Origin: Mixophyes australis | Lineage: Eukaryota; Chordata; Amphibia; Anura; Limnodynastidae | Reading direction: 5' to 3' | NCBI GenBank assembly: GCA_036250195.1 | Contig: JAVHZZ010000003.1 | Coordinates: 22,287,573-22,351,572 of the forward strand | DNA length: 64,000 nt | In this document: positions 1-12,394 of the stretch, piece by piece | Position numbering within the stretch: position 1 is the stretch's first letter | How the letters are laid out: every line of letters starts with the position of its first letter | Notes under the pieces: generated by a model | The model's input: the letters and a program-made list of their open reading frames with translations, nothing else | Told to the model about the DNA's origin: nothing | The model's database searches: none | Translations under genes and position numbers: made by a program

Positions 1-343
1 AAAAAACAGAACGAAAACAATCACACCACCAACAAAAAGCTACATTTCAAGAAAAGTTAATTTATAACAAATTGGATCATTTAAAAATCATATTTGAGGT
101 TTTTTTTCCCTTTAATGCCAATGAAATATAAAATAAATTATTAACCAAACAAATCTGCATTCCGTTCTAAGGAGTAAATGACAGCACTCAATGACATAAT
201 GAAAATCCTATTTGGATGAGAGGACGCCAAAAAGCAGAGCGGAGAGATGGATCTGCTGCCAAGAGCGGAGAGTAAACATTACATCACTGGATGGAGGATG
301 TGAGGATAGAGGGACAGAGAACAGCAACAGGGAGACCCCGGCC
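1..343. other. No recognisable feature
   Basis: AT-rich sequence that becomes mixed after about 200. I see no gene, exon or known repeat. By its position relative to the KIF13B exons it should be intronic, downstream of exon 2. Confidence 0.4.
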
Positions 344-664
344 GGAGCAGGCCGCGGGGAGGCCGAAGGAGCAGGCCGCGGGGAGGCCGAAGGAGCAGGC
401 CGCGGGGAGGCCGAAGGAGCAGGCGCGGGGAGGCCGAAGGAGCAGGCGCGGGGAGGCCGAAGCAGCAGGCGCGGGGAGGCCGAAGCAGCAGGCGCGGGGA
501 GGCCGAAGGAGCAGGCGCGGGGAGGCCGAAGGAGCAGGCGCGGGGAGGCCGAAGGAGCAGGCGCGGGGAGGCCGAAGGAGCAGGCGCGGGGAGGCCGAAG
601 GAGCAGGCGCGGGGAGGCCGAAGCAGCAGGCGCGGGGAGGCCGAAGGAGCAGGCGCGGGGATGC
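344..664. repeat. GC-rich minisatellite, 23-24 bp unit
   Basis: About 13-14 tandem copies of a unit built around gcggggaggccgaag. The first copies are 24 bp (gcaggccgcgg) and later ones 23 bp (gcaggcgcgg). An a/c change (gaaggagc or gaagcagc) marks subtypes. Both strands are open in several frames, but the translations are only low-complexity repeats of the unit, so I do not call a gene. The array is very CG-rich compared with its AT-rich surroundings. Confidence 0.9.
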
Positions 665-1217
665 TGTAGAGGCTGGCACAAGAACTGATCACTTGATGTG
701 TTGTGAAAGGTCTGCAACAAAAAGCAAGTGTCAGGAAACTGGCATAACCTGACAGACCACATTCACACACCTGCTAGATCCTACATATTGCCTGCAAGTA
801 GCGAGAGGCTGGGCTCTAGAACACATTTCCTTGTATGTAAAGCTGTCATATCCTCTAATGAGACATTATGAGACGTTTCATGGGATTGTCAATAAGCAGA
901 CACCAAGCACAAGACATAATCTGCCTATGTGGGGACAAGTGTCCAGAAAAAAATTTGCACCCAAGAGACCGAAACGTGACTGCTTTAGAACCCTGCACCG
1001 ATGGCGCTCCCGGCAGGAAGTGCGTCAGTCAAGATTTAGCAAAATCTGTTTAAATTTCGTACAAACATTTCGTACACACATCCTCATCTCAGCAGCAGTT
1101 CCCCAGAAAAAGGAAATCATATATTCATTTTCATGTGTAGGTTCAACGGCTAATAATCCCAAGTCTAGATTGGACTCTTGTACGTCTATCATATTTGTGA
1201 ATATTACAATTCGTACA
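665..1217. other. No recognisable feature
   Basis: Unique-looking sequence between the GC-rich minisatellite and a hAT-type MITE. I see no exon signals or repeats. The last 8 bases (1210-1217, ttcgtaca) are the left target-site duplication of the MITE. Confidence 0.4.
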
Positions 1218-1392
1218 CAGGGCCATCTTTTCCATTGGGCACGATGGGCAGGTGCCCGGGGGCCCCACGGACAAGGGGGCCCCATAGGCACAGCTCTTAA
1301 TTAGAATAAATAATCCTGGAAAAAAAAAAACTGCAAAAAAAACCTTCAAGGGTCACTGAGCAAGTACATCTATCTATCTTTATATCTATATC

Positions 1393-1455
<63 letters not shown>

Positions 1456-1554
1456 ATCTATATCTCTATCTCTCTCTCTATCTATATATATATATATAGG
1501 GGCCCCGGTGCACTGCTTTGCCCAGGGGCCCATAATGTTGTTAAGATGGCCCTG
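1218..1554. mobile_element. hAT-type MITE with microsatellite core
   Basis: The ends are inverted repeats: cagggccatctt on the left and its exact complement at 1543-1554, followed inward by imperfectly matching ggggcccc-rich arms. The element is flanked by a perfect 8-bp direct repeat, ttcgtaca, at 1210-1217 and 1555-1562. An 8-bp duplication with CAGGG termini is the signature of hAT transposons. It has no coding capacity, so it must have been moved by another element's transposase. Its centre (about 1365-1497) is a tcta/ta microsatellite that probably expanded after insertion. Confidence 0.88.
1365..1497. repeat. (TCTA)n/(TA)n microsatellite
   Basis: A compound simple repeat of tatc/tcta tracts interleaved with pure TA tracts. 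It occupies the centre of the hAT-type MITE. Confidence 0.95.
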
Positions 1555-1562
1555 TTCGTACA

Positions 1563-3414
1563 CCGTGACAATACAGAAGATGTACATTTGTTGCTCAGCT
1601 AAAACAATCACAGAGAACCATTCCTTCAGAAGGATTGCAGGCAAGAAGTGTGATGTGATTAGGAAAAAAAGCTTCACCACAATCACTGCGTCTAAAAGAT
1701 CTTTATTGCAGAACAGCTCGAAACTTTTTCTCAAAAGACATAAGCGGAATTTTCAAGACCATTCTGCAAAACATTCACCTCCTTCATTTGTCTGCACGTT
1801 TCGCTCGTGGAATGTGGCTTTTAGTGTTGTCGGTGCTACCCCACAGCAGAAAGAATCGAGTGTCATCATCCTGGCTATATTAAGAGACTATAAAATCCGC
1901 AAAATGTTAATTTACAAGCACCATGAGAAACGGCGCTGCGCGGATTGGTGAAACAAAAGTAAAACTTTAATGAATCTGTCGTCGGAACTTTGCACTTCTG
2001 CCAAACTCCCTTGTTCCGTCCCAGAACTATTAGTTCCATCTTTGTTCATCTCTAAACAGTATCCGCACTGTACAGTAGACGATAGAACGACGGACTCTGT
2101 AGATATAAATATACAGGACAAGTTAAGTAGCCTGAGGTCAGGCCAGGCAAATTATTCGTAGTGGGAATTCAAATCCTGCCACAAAGGGCGAACCACGCAG
2201 CGGTAATCCCGACAACAGGGGGAAAGCTGTGCCAGCTACTGAGAGGTAGCTGTAACTTCATAAGTAAGAGACATAGGTATGAAGCTGGGTTTGAGAAAAT
2301 GCCATTTAAAGTCACAAGTAAAATGGGAGTTTTTTCTATAAATGTTTAGTAAAATTTACCTAAATATTATTTTGGGGATGCCCCACACAGGACAAGTACA
2401 AAGCTTTCCAGAAGCAGGCAATACAGCCAGTTACCATGCTGCCCGTTTCATTTCTATACTACATGTAACTGACCGGAGTAGAGAATCGCAGGAACAGGAC
2501 AACTGCCCAGGGACAAGCGCTACGGGGAATATTTGGTCGCCTTCCTGTTTTGACTGTATGAGTTTTCTAAAGGCAAAATATTTTCATTTGCTGCCGTTAT
2601 CTGATCTTATTCTCTCCTGGCTTATGCTGCAGGGGGTAATGGAGGGTTAAGGAGAACAGAATAACATTGCTATCACCTTCACAGAACGGTTTACAGCGCA
2701 GCGGTCATAAAACTATAGTTATGTAAACACACGGTTACCTGTCCTGGAATCGGGATGCAACTTTTTCACTTGAGCAAACAATGGCATTTCCATACAATGT
2801 CAATATGCAAAAGAAGGTTTACAATCTGATTGGTTTAAATCTGGTGATTGTAACAGGAGGGGAAAAAAAAAAAGCAACAATGGTAAATAGATGATTACTG
2901 GTTGAAACTTATTTGCATAACTATTTGCAATTCTTAAGTGTTGGTAATGTATGTATAAACTCCTGTACATAATATTGGTATAAATAGGGAGTTCTGAGGT
3001 CATGACTTTAATGTTCATTACAATAACAGGTGTACTATTAAGGAATAACTGACCCCCGACAGTTAATTATTAAGTATAGTAGTTAAAGGCCCGTCAAAAT
3101 TACAGAAAACAATAAGAGAAAGATCACGTTGGAACCTTTCTTAGGAACGGTTAAATTCTGCGCATCCTTTATCCTACACCTGGCAGCATTGACTGAATAG
3201 TTTGTCAGATGACCACTCAGCCGCAAAATGCTTAGTGTGGCTAAATTCACATATACTGTTCATGGGATCACAGGTATGAACATTAATATTTGTTTCATCA
3301 AAGGTACCAACATCCAGAATGGTGTGGCACCTCCTTCACTGACATCGCAGGCGTTGGCGTGATATTATCCCTGTCCTGTTCGCTCTTCGATTGGTTTCTC
3401 TGTGACGGGCAGTT
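1563..3414. other. No recognisable feature, about 1.85 kb
   Basis: Mixed-composition sequence with short chance open frames only. I see no splice-flanked exon, no tandem repeat and no terminal inverted repeats. Presumably intronic to KIF13B. Confidence 0.35.
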
Positions 3415-3758
3415 TCATCATCATCATCATCACTATTTATTTATATAGCGCCACTGATTCCGCAGCGCTGTACAGAGAACTCACTCACATCGGTCCCTGC
3501 CTCATTGGAGCTAACAGTCTAAATTCCCTAACATACACACACAGACAGACAGTCAGACATAGACTAGGGTCAATTTTGATAGCAGCCAATTAATCTACCA
3601 GTATGTTTTTGGAGTGTGGGAGGAAACCGGAGCACCCGGAGGAAACCAACGCAAGCACAGGGAGAACATACAAACTCCATACAGATAAGGCCATGGTCGG
3701 GAATTGAACTCATGACCCCAGCACTGTGAGGCAGAAGTGCTAACCACTTAGCCACCAT
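3415..3758 (-). mobile_element. V-SINE copy
   Basis: Read on the minus strand it shows a tRNA-like head (ggtggct..gtggttagcac, then a B-box-like gagttc-aattcccgac). Next come the strongly conserved V-SINE core (gtgtttgcgt-ggtttcctccgggtgctccgg) and a tail ending ggcgctatataaataaa followed by (atg)n. The same core is known from V-SINEs such as zebrafish DANA. The tail resembles the 3' end of L2-clade LINEs, the likely source of the reverse transcriptase. The tRNA-like end stops at gccacc, so the 5' end is slightly short or diverged. Confidence 0.8.
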
Positions 3759-3774
3759 ATCAATTTAACACCAA

Positions 3775-4007
3775 GGGGCGTATTCAATTGTTTGCGTGAC
3801 CGCCGAAAAACGAGCGCTCGAAAAATATTACCGTTTATATGGTAATATTGCGCGTAATTACCGTTCATACGGTAATTTAGTCGCTCAATTTCAGCTCGCT
3901 GCTCAGGGAGCTGGGAGCTGAAATTGAGCGAGTAATTACCGTATAAACGGTAATAGTTTTAACGCGCTAGTTTTTCAGCGGTCACGGCAAACAACTGAAT
4001 ATGCCCC
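3775..4007. mobile_element. Palindromic MITE, Harbinger-like target site
   Basis: A foldback element. The left arm begins ggggcgtattcaattgtttg and the right arm is the imperfect complement ending gaatatgcccc. Inside are repeated inverted blocks ttaccgtttata and tataaacggtaa. The flanks are caa (3772-3774) and taa (4008-4010), consistent with a 3-bp TWA duplication with one mutated base, as in PIF/Harbinger. It has no coding capacity. A relative with an intact TTA duplication lies at 15642-15865. Confidence 0.75.
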
Positions 4008-6442
4008 TAAGTGCAAATAAAACGAATGGATAGAAAATGGAGTCAATTTGGAATAGCAAATGTCGTTCTAAATGGTAACTGCCACGAAAAAAAAAATATA
4101 TATATCCAACAAAATAAAGCCAAGAAAATCTAGTCAGTAGGAACAGTAATGTGCACAAAAGAGTCATTAGCATTTTGCCAAATTTGTTTGTGTGTTTATT
4201 TATACAGGTGCGGAGCAGCGTTAACTATATATATTCTATATATGTGAACTGAAATGTAATAAGGGGTTAATAGCTCCCCCTTGTACAAGACACTGCTTAT
4301 ATCCAGAATATAACACAGATGAGGAATGACCACGGGCAGGTTTTACAGGAGCTGAGAATATAGAACACCAGCAGCACATGTTATATATGTGCTTATTACA
4401 CAGCACACTGGAGGTGGAGGGGTTAAGCGGGGTAGGAAGCTAGGGGGGGCCCAGCTGTGCGGGGCTCTGGTTGCCGGGGAGGAGCCTCAGGCTGCACAGC
4501 TGGTTACACATTCCAAGCCCAGGGGGCAGGGAGCTGCTGAGCACTCGCCAACCCAAACATGTCAGCTGAGAAATGCAGCGAGTCACGCCTGGTATGCCCT
4601 GTGTGGAGACAGGACTGCTGCGGCTGTCAGGCACTGCTGAGGGGGGTGATAGGGACATTATTCGGGTCCACAGGTAACTGAAGAGAAGGTGCTGTAAACA
4701 TGATAGTTGCAGCAATAGCCAAGTGACAGATTCCTATTGGTTGCTAGGGGTTACAGCGCTTCTGCACCAATATTCATAAATGTCACTTACTGGTTTATAA
4801 AAGAAGTTCTACTATCAACATTTGCCAATATAACAGTAACGACTTAACTGAACTCATGCTACAGACTTCCTATTAGTAACTCTACTATTGTAGGAGTTGG
4901 TTGATAACAGAGGACAACAGCTCACATCAAGGTAGGTATCTGGGTTGCATACGACAAACATCTTTAGATAAAATGTGAACTTCTATAAAACATCCTTGTG
5001 AATGTTACAAGAGGCGCAGCAGCGAGCGGACCAGGAAAACCTCCAATTGTTCAAATATGAACGTATGGAAAAAATATTTCGTTATATTGTTACAAATAAA
5101 GACAATTAAAGCATTATTGGTCGCTGCTGAACTATAAATCATGATGGTTAAATATAGTGCAACCAATGAACGACCACATACTGCTAACTGACCTTATGCT
5201 CCCTTAAGACGTTAAGCCTGTTAAATATCTCTCAGTCACAATGCATCTTATCATTTGTATAAACCACTCTGCTCTTATCAGTTTCCTATGAAGTTATACT
5301 GCATTGATGGCTACAATGAAGTCTGCCCAGTATTGCAAACCGGCTTACACCCCAAAGGATCGGGCTAAACCTAGCATGTGCCACTCTGTGTGCGCTCTCG
5401 GAAACATATCATCGCTTCACGTACCAGGAACGCAGAAAGACGCAATGTAGCCCTGGAAGATACTCTTGTGCTCCCAGGAACCCAGACAGACAAAAGGAGG
5501 GCAGATGCCACCTTAATCTGGGTCACATATCATGCCAGTCTGTTGCCAAGCAGTCAGCGTGAAGCCGCGTTCGGACGCACGCTCCGTCTGCTTGCATTAG
5601 GAATTGCTCATGTCTACGGGATGTGCTCTCCGTGCTGTGTGTAAGACATCGCTGTGCGGAGATTATGTACTGATGGGTGTACAATAATCTCATTACACCG
5701 ATACAGAGACAACAGCGCCCGCTCATTCTGAGGTTTGGGGTAGGTGCAAGGACGACACCACTTAAGTCAAATCTATAATGTCAAAGTCATCCACCGCTAA
5801 ACAACTGACTTTTATCTATTGTTTTTACTTTTATCATCAAGGGGAGAGGACAGAACAATGACTGGAGGGTTCTTACTGAAGCCCTTCTGGGGTCATAAAT
5901 CGCCTGTAATCTCTCTAGCATTGTTATCTGTCATATCAGCCACAACACCCACAACCTTATTGCCTGTCATATGCGACATAGGATGGAATCGTTTCCTTCT
6001 GTGCGTTATTAAAAGGCAAATATTGTGTTGTAAACTGGGCACACCCTACAGAAAATGACGTCGGATGCGATTTCTGTAACGATTTCACCAACGACTGAAA
6101 GTCCCGATGATCGTACAGATTCATGTGTACATACTGCGTACACTCTACAGATATCCGCTTACACTGCTGGTGGTGAGTGCGTACACACTGCCACATTTGC
6201 CCGACATCGTTCCCTCCATGATCGAGATTTTTAGGACGTGCAGAAAAACAAATCAAACGATGCAGTGTGTTTTGGTACGAATAAACGTGATCGTGGGAGC
6301 GTACACACTATATGCAATATCTGACCAAATGGTTGTTTACAGTGTAATTAGCATGATAATTAGACAAAAAAACCTGCAGTGTGTGCTCAGCGTTATAGTC
6401 TCTGTAGTTGGCTATTTTAGACTCTGCAGACTTCAGCTCAAT
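4008..6442. other. No gene; GC-rich patch and repeat-like block
   Basis: About 2.4 kb without supportable genes. A GC-rich patch at roughly 4395-4650 breaks the AT-rich background and could be regulatory, but I see no diagnostic motif. At about 6070-6330 the words gtacacac, cgatcg and tgcgtacac recur in both orientations, which looks like a diverged dispersed repeat that I cannot classify. Confidence 0.35.
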
Positions 6443-6767
6443 ATCATCATCATCATTTATTTATATAACGCCACTAATTCCGCAGCGCTGTACAGAGAAC
6501 TCATTCACATCAGTCCCTGCCCCATTGGGGCTTACAGTCTAAATTCCCTAACACACACACACATAGACTAGGGTCAATTTGTTAGCAGTAAATTAACCTA
6601 CCAGTAGGTTTTTGGAGTGTGGGAGGAAACCGGAGCACCCGGAGTAAACCCACGCAAACACAGGGAGAACATACAAACTCCTCACAGATAAGATCATGGT
6701 CGGGAATTGAACTCATGACCTCAGTGCTGTAAGGAAGAAGTGCTAACCACTGAGCCACCACGAGCTG
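6443..6767 (-). mobile_element. V-SINE copy
   Basis: Near full length on the minus strand. The tail (atcatcatcatttatttatat on the plus strand) is at 6443, the conserved ccggagcacccggag core near 6634-6650 and the tRNA-like head ends at about 6767 (gctaaccactgagccacca). It shares diagnostic bases with the copies at 3415 and 7387. Confidence 0.8.
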
Positions 6768-7386
6768 CAGATTATTTGTACCGACAGAACACCGAGATTC
6801 CCGTCATTTGACTCATACAGTTTAGAAACTGAAACACAGCTGCTGATTGGAGAAGAATATCGGTCACAGCATCTGTGCAACACGCTTGATAAATATACCC
6901 AAAATGTGTTGTTACATCCCTTCACAGTGGTAGCTCCCAGCCTTTTACATTGCTCGCCACACCCTTTGGGACACACCACTGCCAAGATAGTCTCCGTCCA
7001 GAAAGTAAAGCGAGGTAAAAATTAATTCACTGAAAAGCTACATCTAGGACACGTACAGAGCTCGTTCTCTTCTCCTGTGGTTGGCGTGTGCCTTATGGAA
7101 AAGAATAAAACGCTCAGTGGTTTGTTTCTTTGGAAGCAAATTTAACTGAACTGAAGCATCTTAGTATATGTAGTGCCTTAATGCCACAAATAAAACATAA
7201 CAAAAAAAAAAAAACCTTCATCCACATGGCCCACTATAGTCATGTAAGACATAAATGTGTACAAATAGAAGAGAGTATATTAGCCAGCATGACCCTACCC
7301 CATGACCTTTCGTGTCTTTGGGTTAATATATTGGACAGTCCAAGCTCTCATAGGGTGGCCAGACATGTACCAAGGCTGCACTGACT
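6768..7386. other. No recognisable feature
   Basis: Sequence between two V-SINE copies of opposite orientation. It contains a short A-run near 7203 but no exon or repeat that I can recognise. Confidence 0.35.
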
Positions 7387-7721
7387 GGGCAGCACGGTGG
7401 CTCAGTGGTTAGCACTTCTGCCTCACAGCACTGGGTACTCATGAGTTCGATTCCCGACCATGGCCTTATCTGTGTGGAGTTTGTATGTTCTCCCCGTGTT
7501 TGCGTGGGTTTCCTCCGGGTGCTCCGGTTTCTTCCCACACTCCAAAAACATACTGGTAGGTTAACTGGCTGCTATTAAATTGCCCTTAGTTTCTCTTGGT
7601 CTGTGTGTGTGTGTGTTAGGGGATTTAGACTGTAAGCTCCAATGGGGCAGGGACTGATGTGAATGAGTTCTCTGTACAGCGCTGCAGAATTAGTGGCGCT
7701 ATATAAATAAATAATGATGAT
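7387..7721 (+). mobile_element. V-SINE copy
   Basis: Starts gggcagcacggtggctcagt, the best-preserved tRNA-like head in the window, with B-box-like gagttcgattcccgac. The V-SINE core, a short (gt)n, and the L2-like tail gtggcgctatataaataaat ending in an (atga)-type repeat follow. Confidence 0.85.
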
Positions 7722-8819
7722 CTATGCCTGTTTCTGTGTTTTACATCTGACACACCTGCAAAATATATCAGTTTTTATCTGTTTATCTGTTACAGATCTC
7801 CAGCAAGGATATTAAAGTTATAATCTGCAAAAGATTAGAGAAAAATAAAAAAAGAGGGAGCTCCTTGAACTATGATATTGTGGATGATAGGAGTGTGAAG
7901 CACAGCCCCAGTAAATCCAGGTTTAAGGGTGAAGACCTACAGGTTATATACAAGGCTGACTTGCACTTTCCTGAGCGGATATTATAATCTCTATTATTAT
8001 CACCTTGCAGCGTTATACACGGAGTTTCCAGAACAGACATACAAAAGTCATCAAGAATAAAATCACCTGACAACACGTTCATCCAGACTATTAACAAGGG
8101 GGAGGCCAAGCTTAGCCCAAATGACATTTAATTACAGGTTCTGGGTGAACACACACAGTGATGACATAAGATTAGTCAGTGTGATGAACACAACACACCG
8201 ATTTATCCAGAAGATGAATGGTGGAGATCTAGCAATATAACACATTATCCACATATAAACCAAGATCACTAACACGGGCTGAGCCCAAGGCCTGGAAACG
8301 CCCCAATGATTAAAGCTTTTGCAATGGAAAAAAAATGAAATATTCTAATATAAAAGACATGTACTGCAAACATAATATTACTAGTGTACAAGCCCCTAGC
8401 TAGACTACATGGTAAATATAGAGGTATTATTTTGGCACCTAACTGTAAAAAGGACGTAGGGCAACTCGAGAGGGTCCATAGCACGGCAAACTGATTAATA
8501 TAGGGAATGGAAGTGTCCAATTATAGAATTTAAAAAACAAAAGTTAACAAACAAAGTTAACTTGGGGGAAAAGGTGCTTAATATATATCAGCATATAATG
8601 ATCAATACAAAGATCTGTCTAATTAACTTGTCACACAGAGGTCAGAAGGTGATCAATTGTGAATGGGACGAAGAAGGTTTCACAATCGGCATTGGAAGGG
8701 TTCTTTACTGTAAGTGTGTCAAGCTGTGAAATTCCTCATCACATGAGATAGTGGTGGCAAATTCACAAACAGAATTTAAAAACAGTTTCTACATCATTCT
8801 TAGAGGAAGTTATCATTAT
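7722..8819. other. No recognisable feature, about 1.1 kb
   Basis: AT-rich sequence with no exon signals, tandem repeats or terminal inverted repeats that I could detect. Confidence 0.35.
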
Positions 8820-9560
8820 TATAACACTTTCATACTGCCGCCCCTGCAATATCCCGGGTTTTTGAAGCCGGGTTTTTGCAGGGGCTCGGAGCGTCCCAGC
8901 TCAGAAACACCATTCATACTGCACCTTGGACCCGGGAATTTCCTGGGTTGACCCCATTCATACTGCACAAGTCTGTGCCCTGGCAATTTGTGGGAGTCAT
9001 CACCAGAGCAGTTTTCGTTGGCTGAAAGCTGGAATATGGAAGAAGAGAAAAAAAAAAAAAATCTCAATCTGTGTCTGTGTGTCTGTCTCTCTCTCTGTGT
9101 GTCTGTCTCTCTCTCTGTGTGTCTGTCTCTCACTGTGTGTCTGTCTCTCACTCTGTGTCTCTCTCTCACTCTGTGTCTCTCACTGTGTGTGTGTCTCTCA
9201 CTGTGTGTGTGTCTCTCACTGTGTGTGTGTCTCTCACTGTGTGTGTGTCTCTCACTGTGTGTGTGTCTCTCACTGTGTGTGTGTCTCTCACTGTGTGTGT
9301 GTCTCCGTCTCTCCCCCCTCCCCTATGCAAAAACCCTCTCTCCCCTATGCAACTATGCAAAAACCCGGGTTTTTCCATTCATAGTGCAGGCAACCCGGGT
9401 CCGACCCGGGAATTACCCCTCGATAAATCCCGGGTTGAAGACCCGGGTTTTTAGACCCGGGATTCTTCACTTGTACCATTCATACTGCACCAAGACCCGG
9501 GTCGTTTGAGCTCGACCCAGGAAAAACCCGGGATTTTGGTACAGTATGAATGGGGTATTA
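8820..9560. mobile_element. Unclassified dispersed element rich in CCCGGG
   Basis: Two arms (about 8820-9000 and 9365-9560) are full of short palindromes containing cccggg. They repeat the phrase cattcatactgcac at about 8911, 8964 and 9477, with inverted relatives near 9540 (cagtatgaatgggg). The left end reads actttcatactgcc and the right end gtacagtatgaatg, which suggests imperfect terminal inverted repeats, so a non-autonomous DNA transposon is likely. A ct/gt microsatellite fills the centre. No coding capacity is seen and I cannot name the family. Confidence 0.5.
9064..9312. repeat. (CTCT)/(GTGT) compound microsatellite, 20-bp unit
   Basis: Tandem tctctcactgtgtgtgtg units, 20 bp long and regular in the second half, irregular in the first. 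Open frames across it are artefacts of its composition. Confidence 0.9.
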
Positions 9561-10863
9561 GAGGGCTTTATAGTAGTGATTGACCCAGGGATTTTACCAG
9601 ATATTTTAGGTTTGTCTTTGGAATCCCTTTGATGAAGAACGCACACAACAAACATGTTTAGGGAAGGAGTTCCTGCCACAGCGGATGATGATGTATACAT
9701 TGGCAGAGTTTGCAGCTCACTACACACCCTGCCGTGCCCAAATACCAGAGGAGAGACCGCTCAGCTACAAACACTGAGTGATGCTGGCCCTCCAAGCATT
9801 TTATCTTAACTGTATTGCTATCAGCCCAACGTGTTCCCTACACACAGTGGAGGCAGCCACCTTGTGGGCTCAACCAATCTTGATGAAAATGCAGCCTAGC
9901 AATTCCCAAGGGACTAGAGGAATCACATGCTTTAATGATGTCACCAGATCTGAGCGACTGGATAGGCTACCTTCTGATGGATGCTCGTTCAGCTCACAAA
10001 ATGGCTGCCTCCACTGTTTAATATAACTCATGAGATACAAGAGAAAGATAAAATTGTTCTGTTTGTAAATCCACTGTATGCAATTATCTAAATTTACATT
10101 ATTTCTGTTCTAATTAAATAAATAATGAATAGAGATTACACTTGTACACCTCCATCTCTATGCCCTCCCTAGTTAGGTCAGTAACACAATTCAACACAGC
10201 AAGTTAGCAGACATGTGTGGATAATCATTAATGGTTTCCTCAGGACTGGTGGGGAGAATTCCTAAATATTAACATTCTGCATAGTGAAAGAAAGATAATA
10301 ATGAAATAAATGTCAGGAACATTAAAATAAAAAGTAAAGGGAAATAAGAGTTTTAGGTGGAAATTCAATTGGCCAATACGGTAACAGATGTTCACTAATT
10401 TTCTCCTTGAATCTATATCAGACGCGAGGGAAAATGAGCGGAAACACATCGCAGCACATTGAATTCCCCCCTTAGAAAGAGTTTAGAGAAATAAAGCAGT
10501 TAGTTTAGCAGTAGTTTAAGGAGACCCATCGTAGACCAATCAGAGACAGTAAAGCATGTAAGGAGACCAATTCGACTTTGGAACATATAAGGAGACAGCG
10601 GTCTACAAGAGAGACTACTCGCCTACTCGTGTAGAATCAGTACGGATCAGTCATCAATATTTCACCTATATGCACAATTTGCACTGAACCACTGAGGTAT
10701 AATGCAAATGTAGCAGCTAAAGGCAGTGTTAGCAAATGAGCCCTCCTGGACTGTTAAATTCCAACTAAGTACATTTATGTGAGAAATGAATCTGCCTTGT
10801 GTAGAACGTATCAGACAATATATTAAACATGCAGATCACAATAAGTGCAGGGAGACCACTTAC
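9561..10863. other. KIF13B intron downstream of exon 2, no feature seen
   Basis: On the minus strand this is the start of the intron that follows exon 2 (donor at 10863-10862). I searched it by eye for the next exon, which should encode the conserved start of the kinesin ATP-binding region, and did not find it. Confidence 0.5.
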
Positions 10864-10957
10864 CTGGCATCGCCCTTGGACAGGTTGGTGTTGGAGGGAT
10901 AAAGGACAATCTGATCTTCTTCTACATCCACCACACATTTTGTATGAAGGTCCAGTT
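10864..10957 (-). CDS. KIF13B: KIF13B coding exon 2 (kinesin-3 motor domain, N-terminal part)
   Basis: A 94-bp exon on the minus strand. The acceptor is ctttcttgcag before 10957 and the donor is ccag|gtaagt at 10864/10863. Entered in phase 1 from exon 1, it reads ELDLHTKCVVDVEEDQ, then IVLYPSNTNLSKGDA, and ends two bases into the next codon. This is the segment after the first beta-strand of the kinesin motor in the KIF13 family, and NTNLSKGDA is especially like vertebrate KIF13B. KIF13B is a plus-end-directed microtubule motor that carries vesicles and binds the scaffold protein DLG1. It is not a pseudogene here: the frame is open and both splice sites are consensus. KIF13A is the main alternative, but its sequence in this segment is, as I recall it, less similar. 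Confidence 0.93.
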
Positions 10958-12394
10958 CTGCAAGAAAGCACATGGATTCCACACGTTAGAACTCTCTATG
11001 TTCCTGTACAAGCAAAAAACACGAGCACCACTGGGCAATAACCTTAGATTTAGTTTTCTGCACCATGGGAAGTTTCAGGACTGAGGGGGACACTTAGAAT
11101 AATCCACATCTTGATGTCTGAACCCATGACACACATAGAACAACACATATGTACACTGTATGTGTACACTACATACTCCTGTGAATGTGGTCCACTGCTA
11201 TGACCCCATTTGCGTTTCTTTTGATGGTACTTGGGTTAACCTACAGAACAAAACACAGTAAACTACTTCAGGAGCACCTGTCAGCTACACATGGAGGATG
11301 AGGCGGCCATTTTGTGAGCTGAACCTATATTTCTGCGAACGCAGCCCATCAATAAACACAGAACAACTTGTGACATCACTGAGACACTTCATGGACAATA
11401 TTCCCACTCAGAAAGATCAATATTCACCAGGCGCTGGTTTGTAATGTACGGCTAGGCTGCATTCTCCTGAATGTTGGTTTAGGCCACAAAATGGCTACGT
11501 GTTGTGTCATAGGCGACCTTTCATAAACTCTCACTCACCAAATACAGTGTATTGTGGGAGCTACAGCACTGTGAAGGTTAATCATTACTGCAGCATAGCG
11601 ATCTGTACACGGACATGGCGTGAGGGGAAGTGGTGAGCAGTATTTGTGGGGGCTCAACTCAGCCAGTTCATATACTATCTAAACCTCAGGTGCTTCACCA
11701 AGAGCTTGTAGGTTTAAAACACAGCTAATTATTGTTTTAAATCTGCAGTGTACAAAACGTGACAGCGTTCACAATGCTGTGAAGAGAATCAGGATTTATT
11801 TTTGCTATTATTTGCATTAATTTGAATGTACACTACATGGCTGTGTTAATTATGTCTCTTAACTATGTATCTGAACACAGCTGACTGCAGCCGAGACGAC
11901 CGGCATCATCCTGACATTTCTGGGTCAGGAAGACATTCCCTGCCGGAGCAGTTCTGTCTCTTATTAACCTCGGGCCCTGTTTCTCCTCCAGAATGCAGGA
12001 GCGCTCGTTATCAGCGGCTGGCGTTCTATATCTGGAAACGGCGGGGGGCCCCCTACGAAGCGTCCTAGGTGAAGTGGGCGCAATCTGTGAAGAGAGAGGC
12101 GCCAGACATGAATAAGAGGAGCAGAGCTATTTGTGGCAGGGGGCCGGTATTGATAAAGAGTAAGTGGTACTACTGTGACACGACGTTTGGAGAAACCCCC
12201 CAATCCAAAATTAAACTTCACAGACCATGAAAAACAGTGATGTGCAGCAACCTGTCATCCGGGAAGTTTAAAATAAATTATTTACAAAATACCTGTATTT
12301 ACACTGCAGGGTCACTTTCCGAACACTGACAATGTGAGTTTTGAGATTCTTTCATCACCACAGACCAGAGGTGGGAAATATGAAATTATTCAGG
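10958..12394. other. Intronic, no recognisable feature
   Basis: About 1.4 kb upstream of exon 2 in the sense of transcription. The polypyrimidine stretch of the acceptor lies directly next to exon 2. No repeat or further exon is seen. Confidence 0.4.

Noticed and set aside
4389..4715. Short frames over a GC-rich patch as a first exon or CpG promoter
   Set aside because: No splice donor with coding context, no conserved peptide, and CpG density is modest. Left as an unassigned patch.
7387..7480. Possible tRNA gene (A-box-like and B-box-like words)
   Set aside because: It is the tRNA-derived head of a V-SINE, repeated in the other V-SINE copies and followed by the V-SINE core. No intact cloverleaf is expected.
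1..10863. Search for KIF13B exon 3
   Set aside because: No segment with consensus splice sites encoding the expected motor residues was found on the minus strand. It probably lies beyond the left edge of the window.
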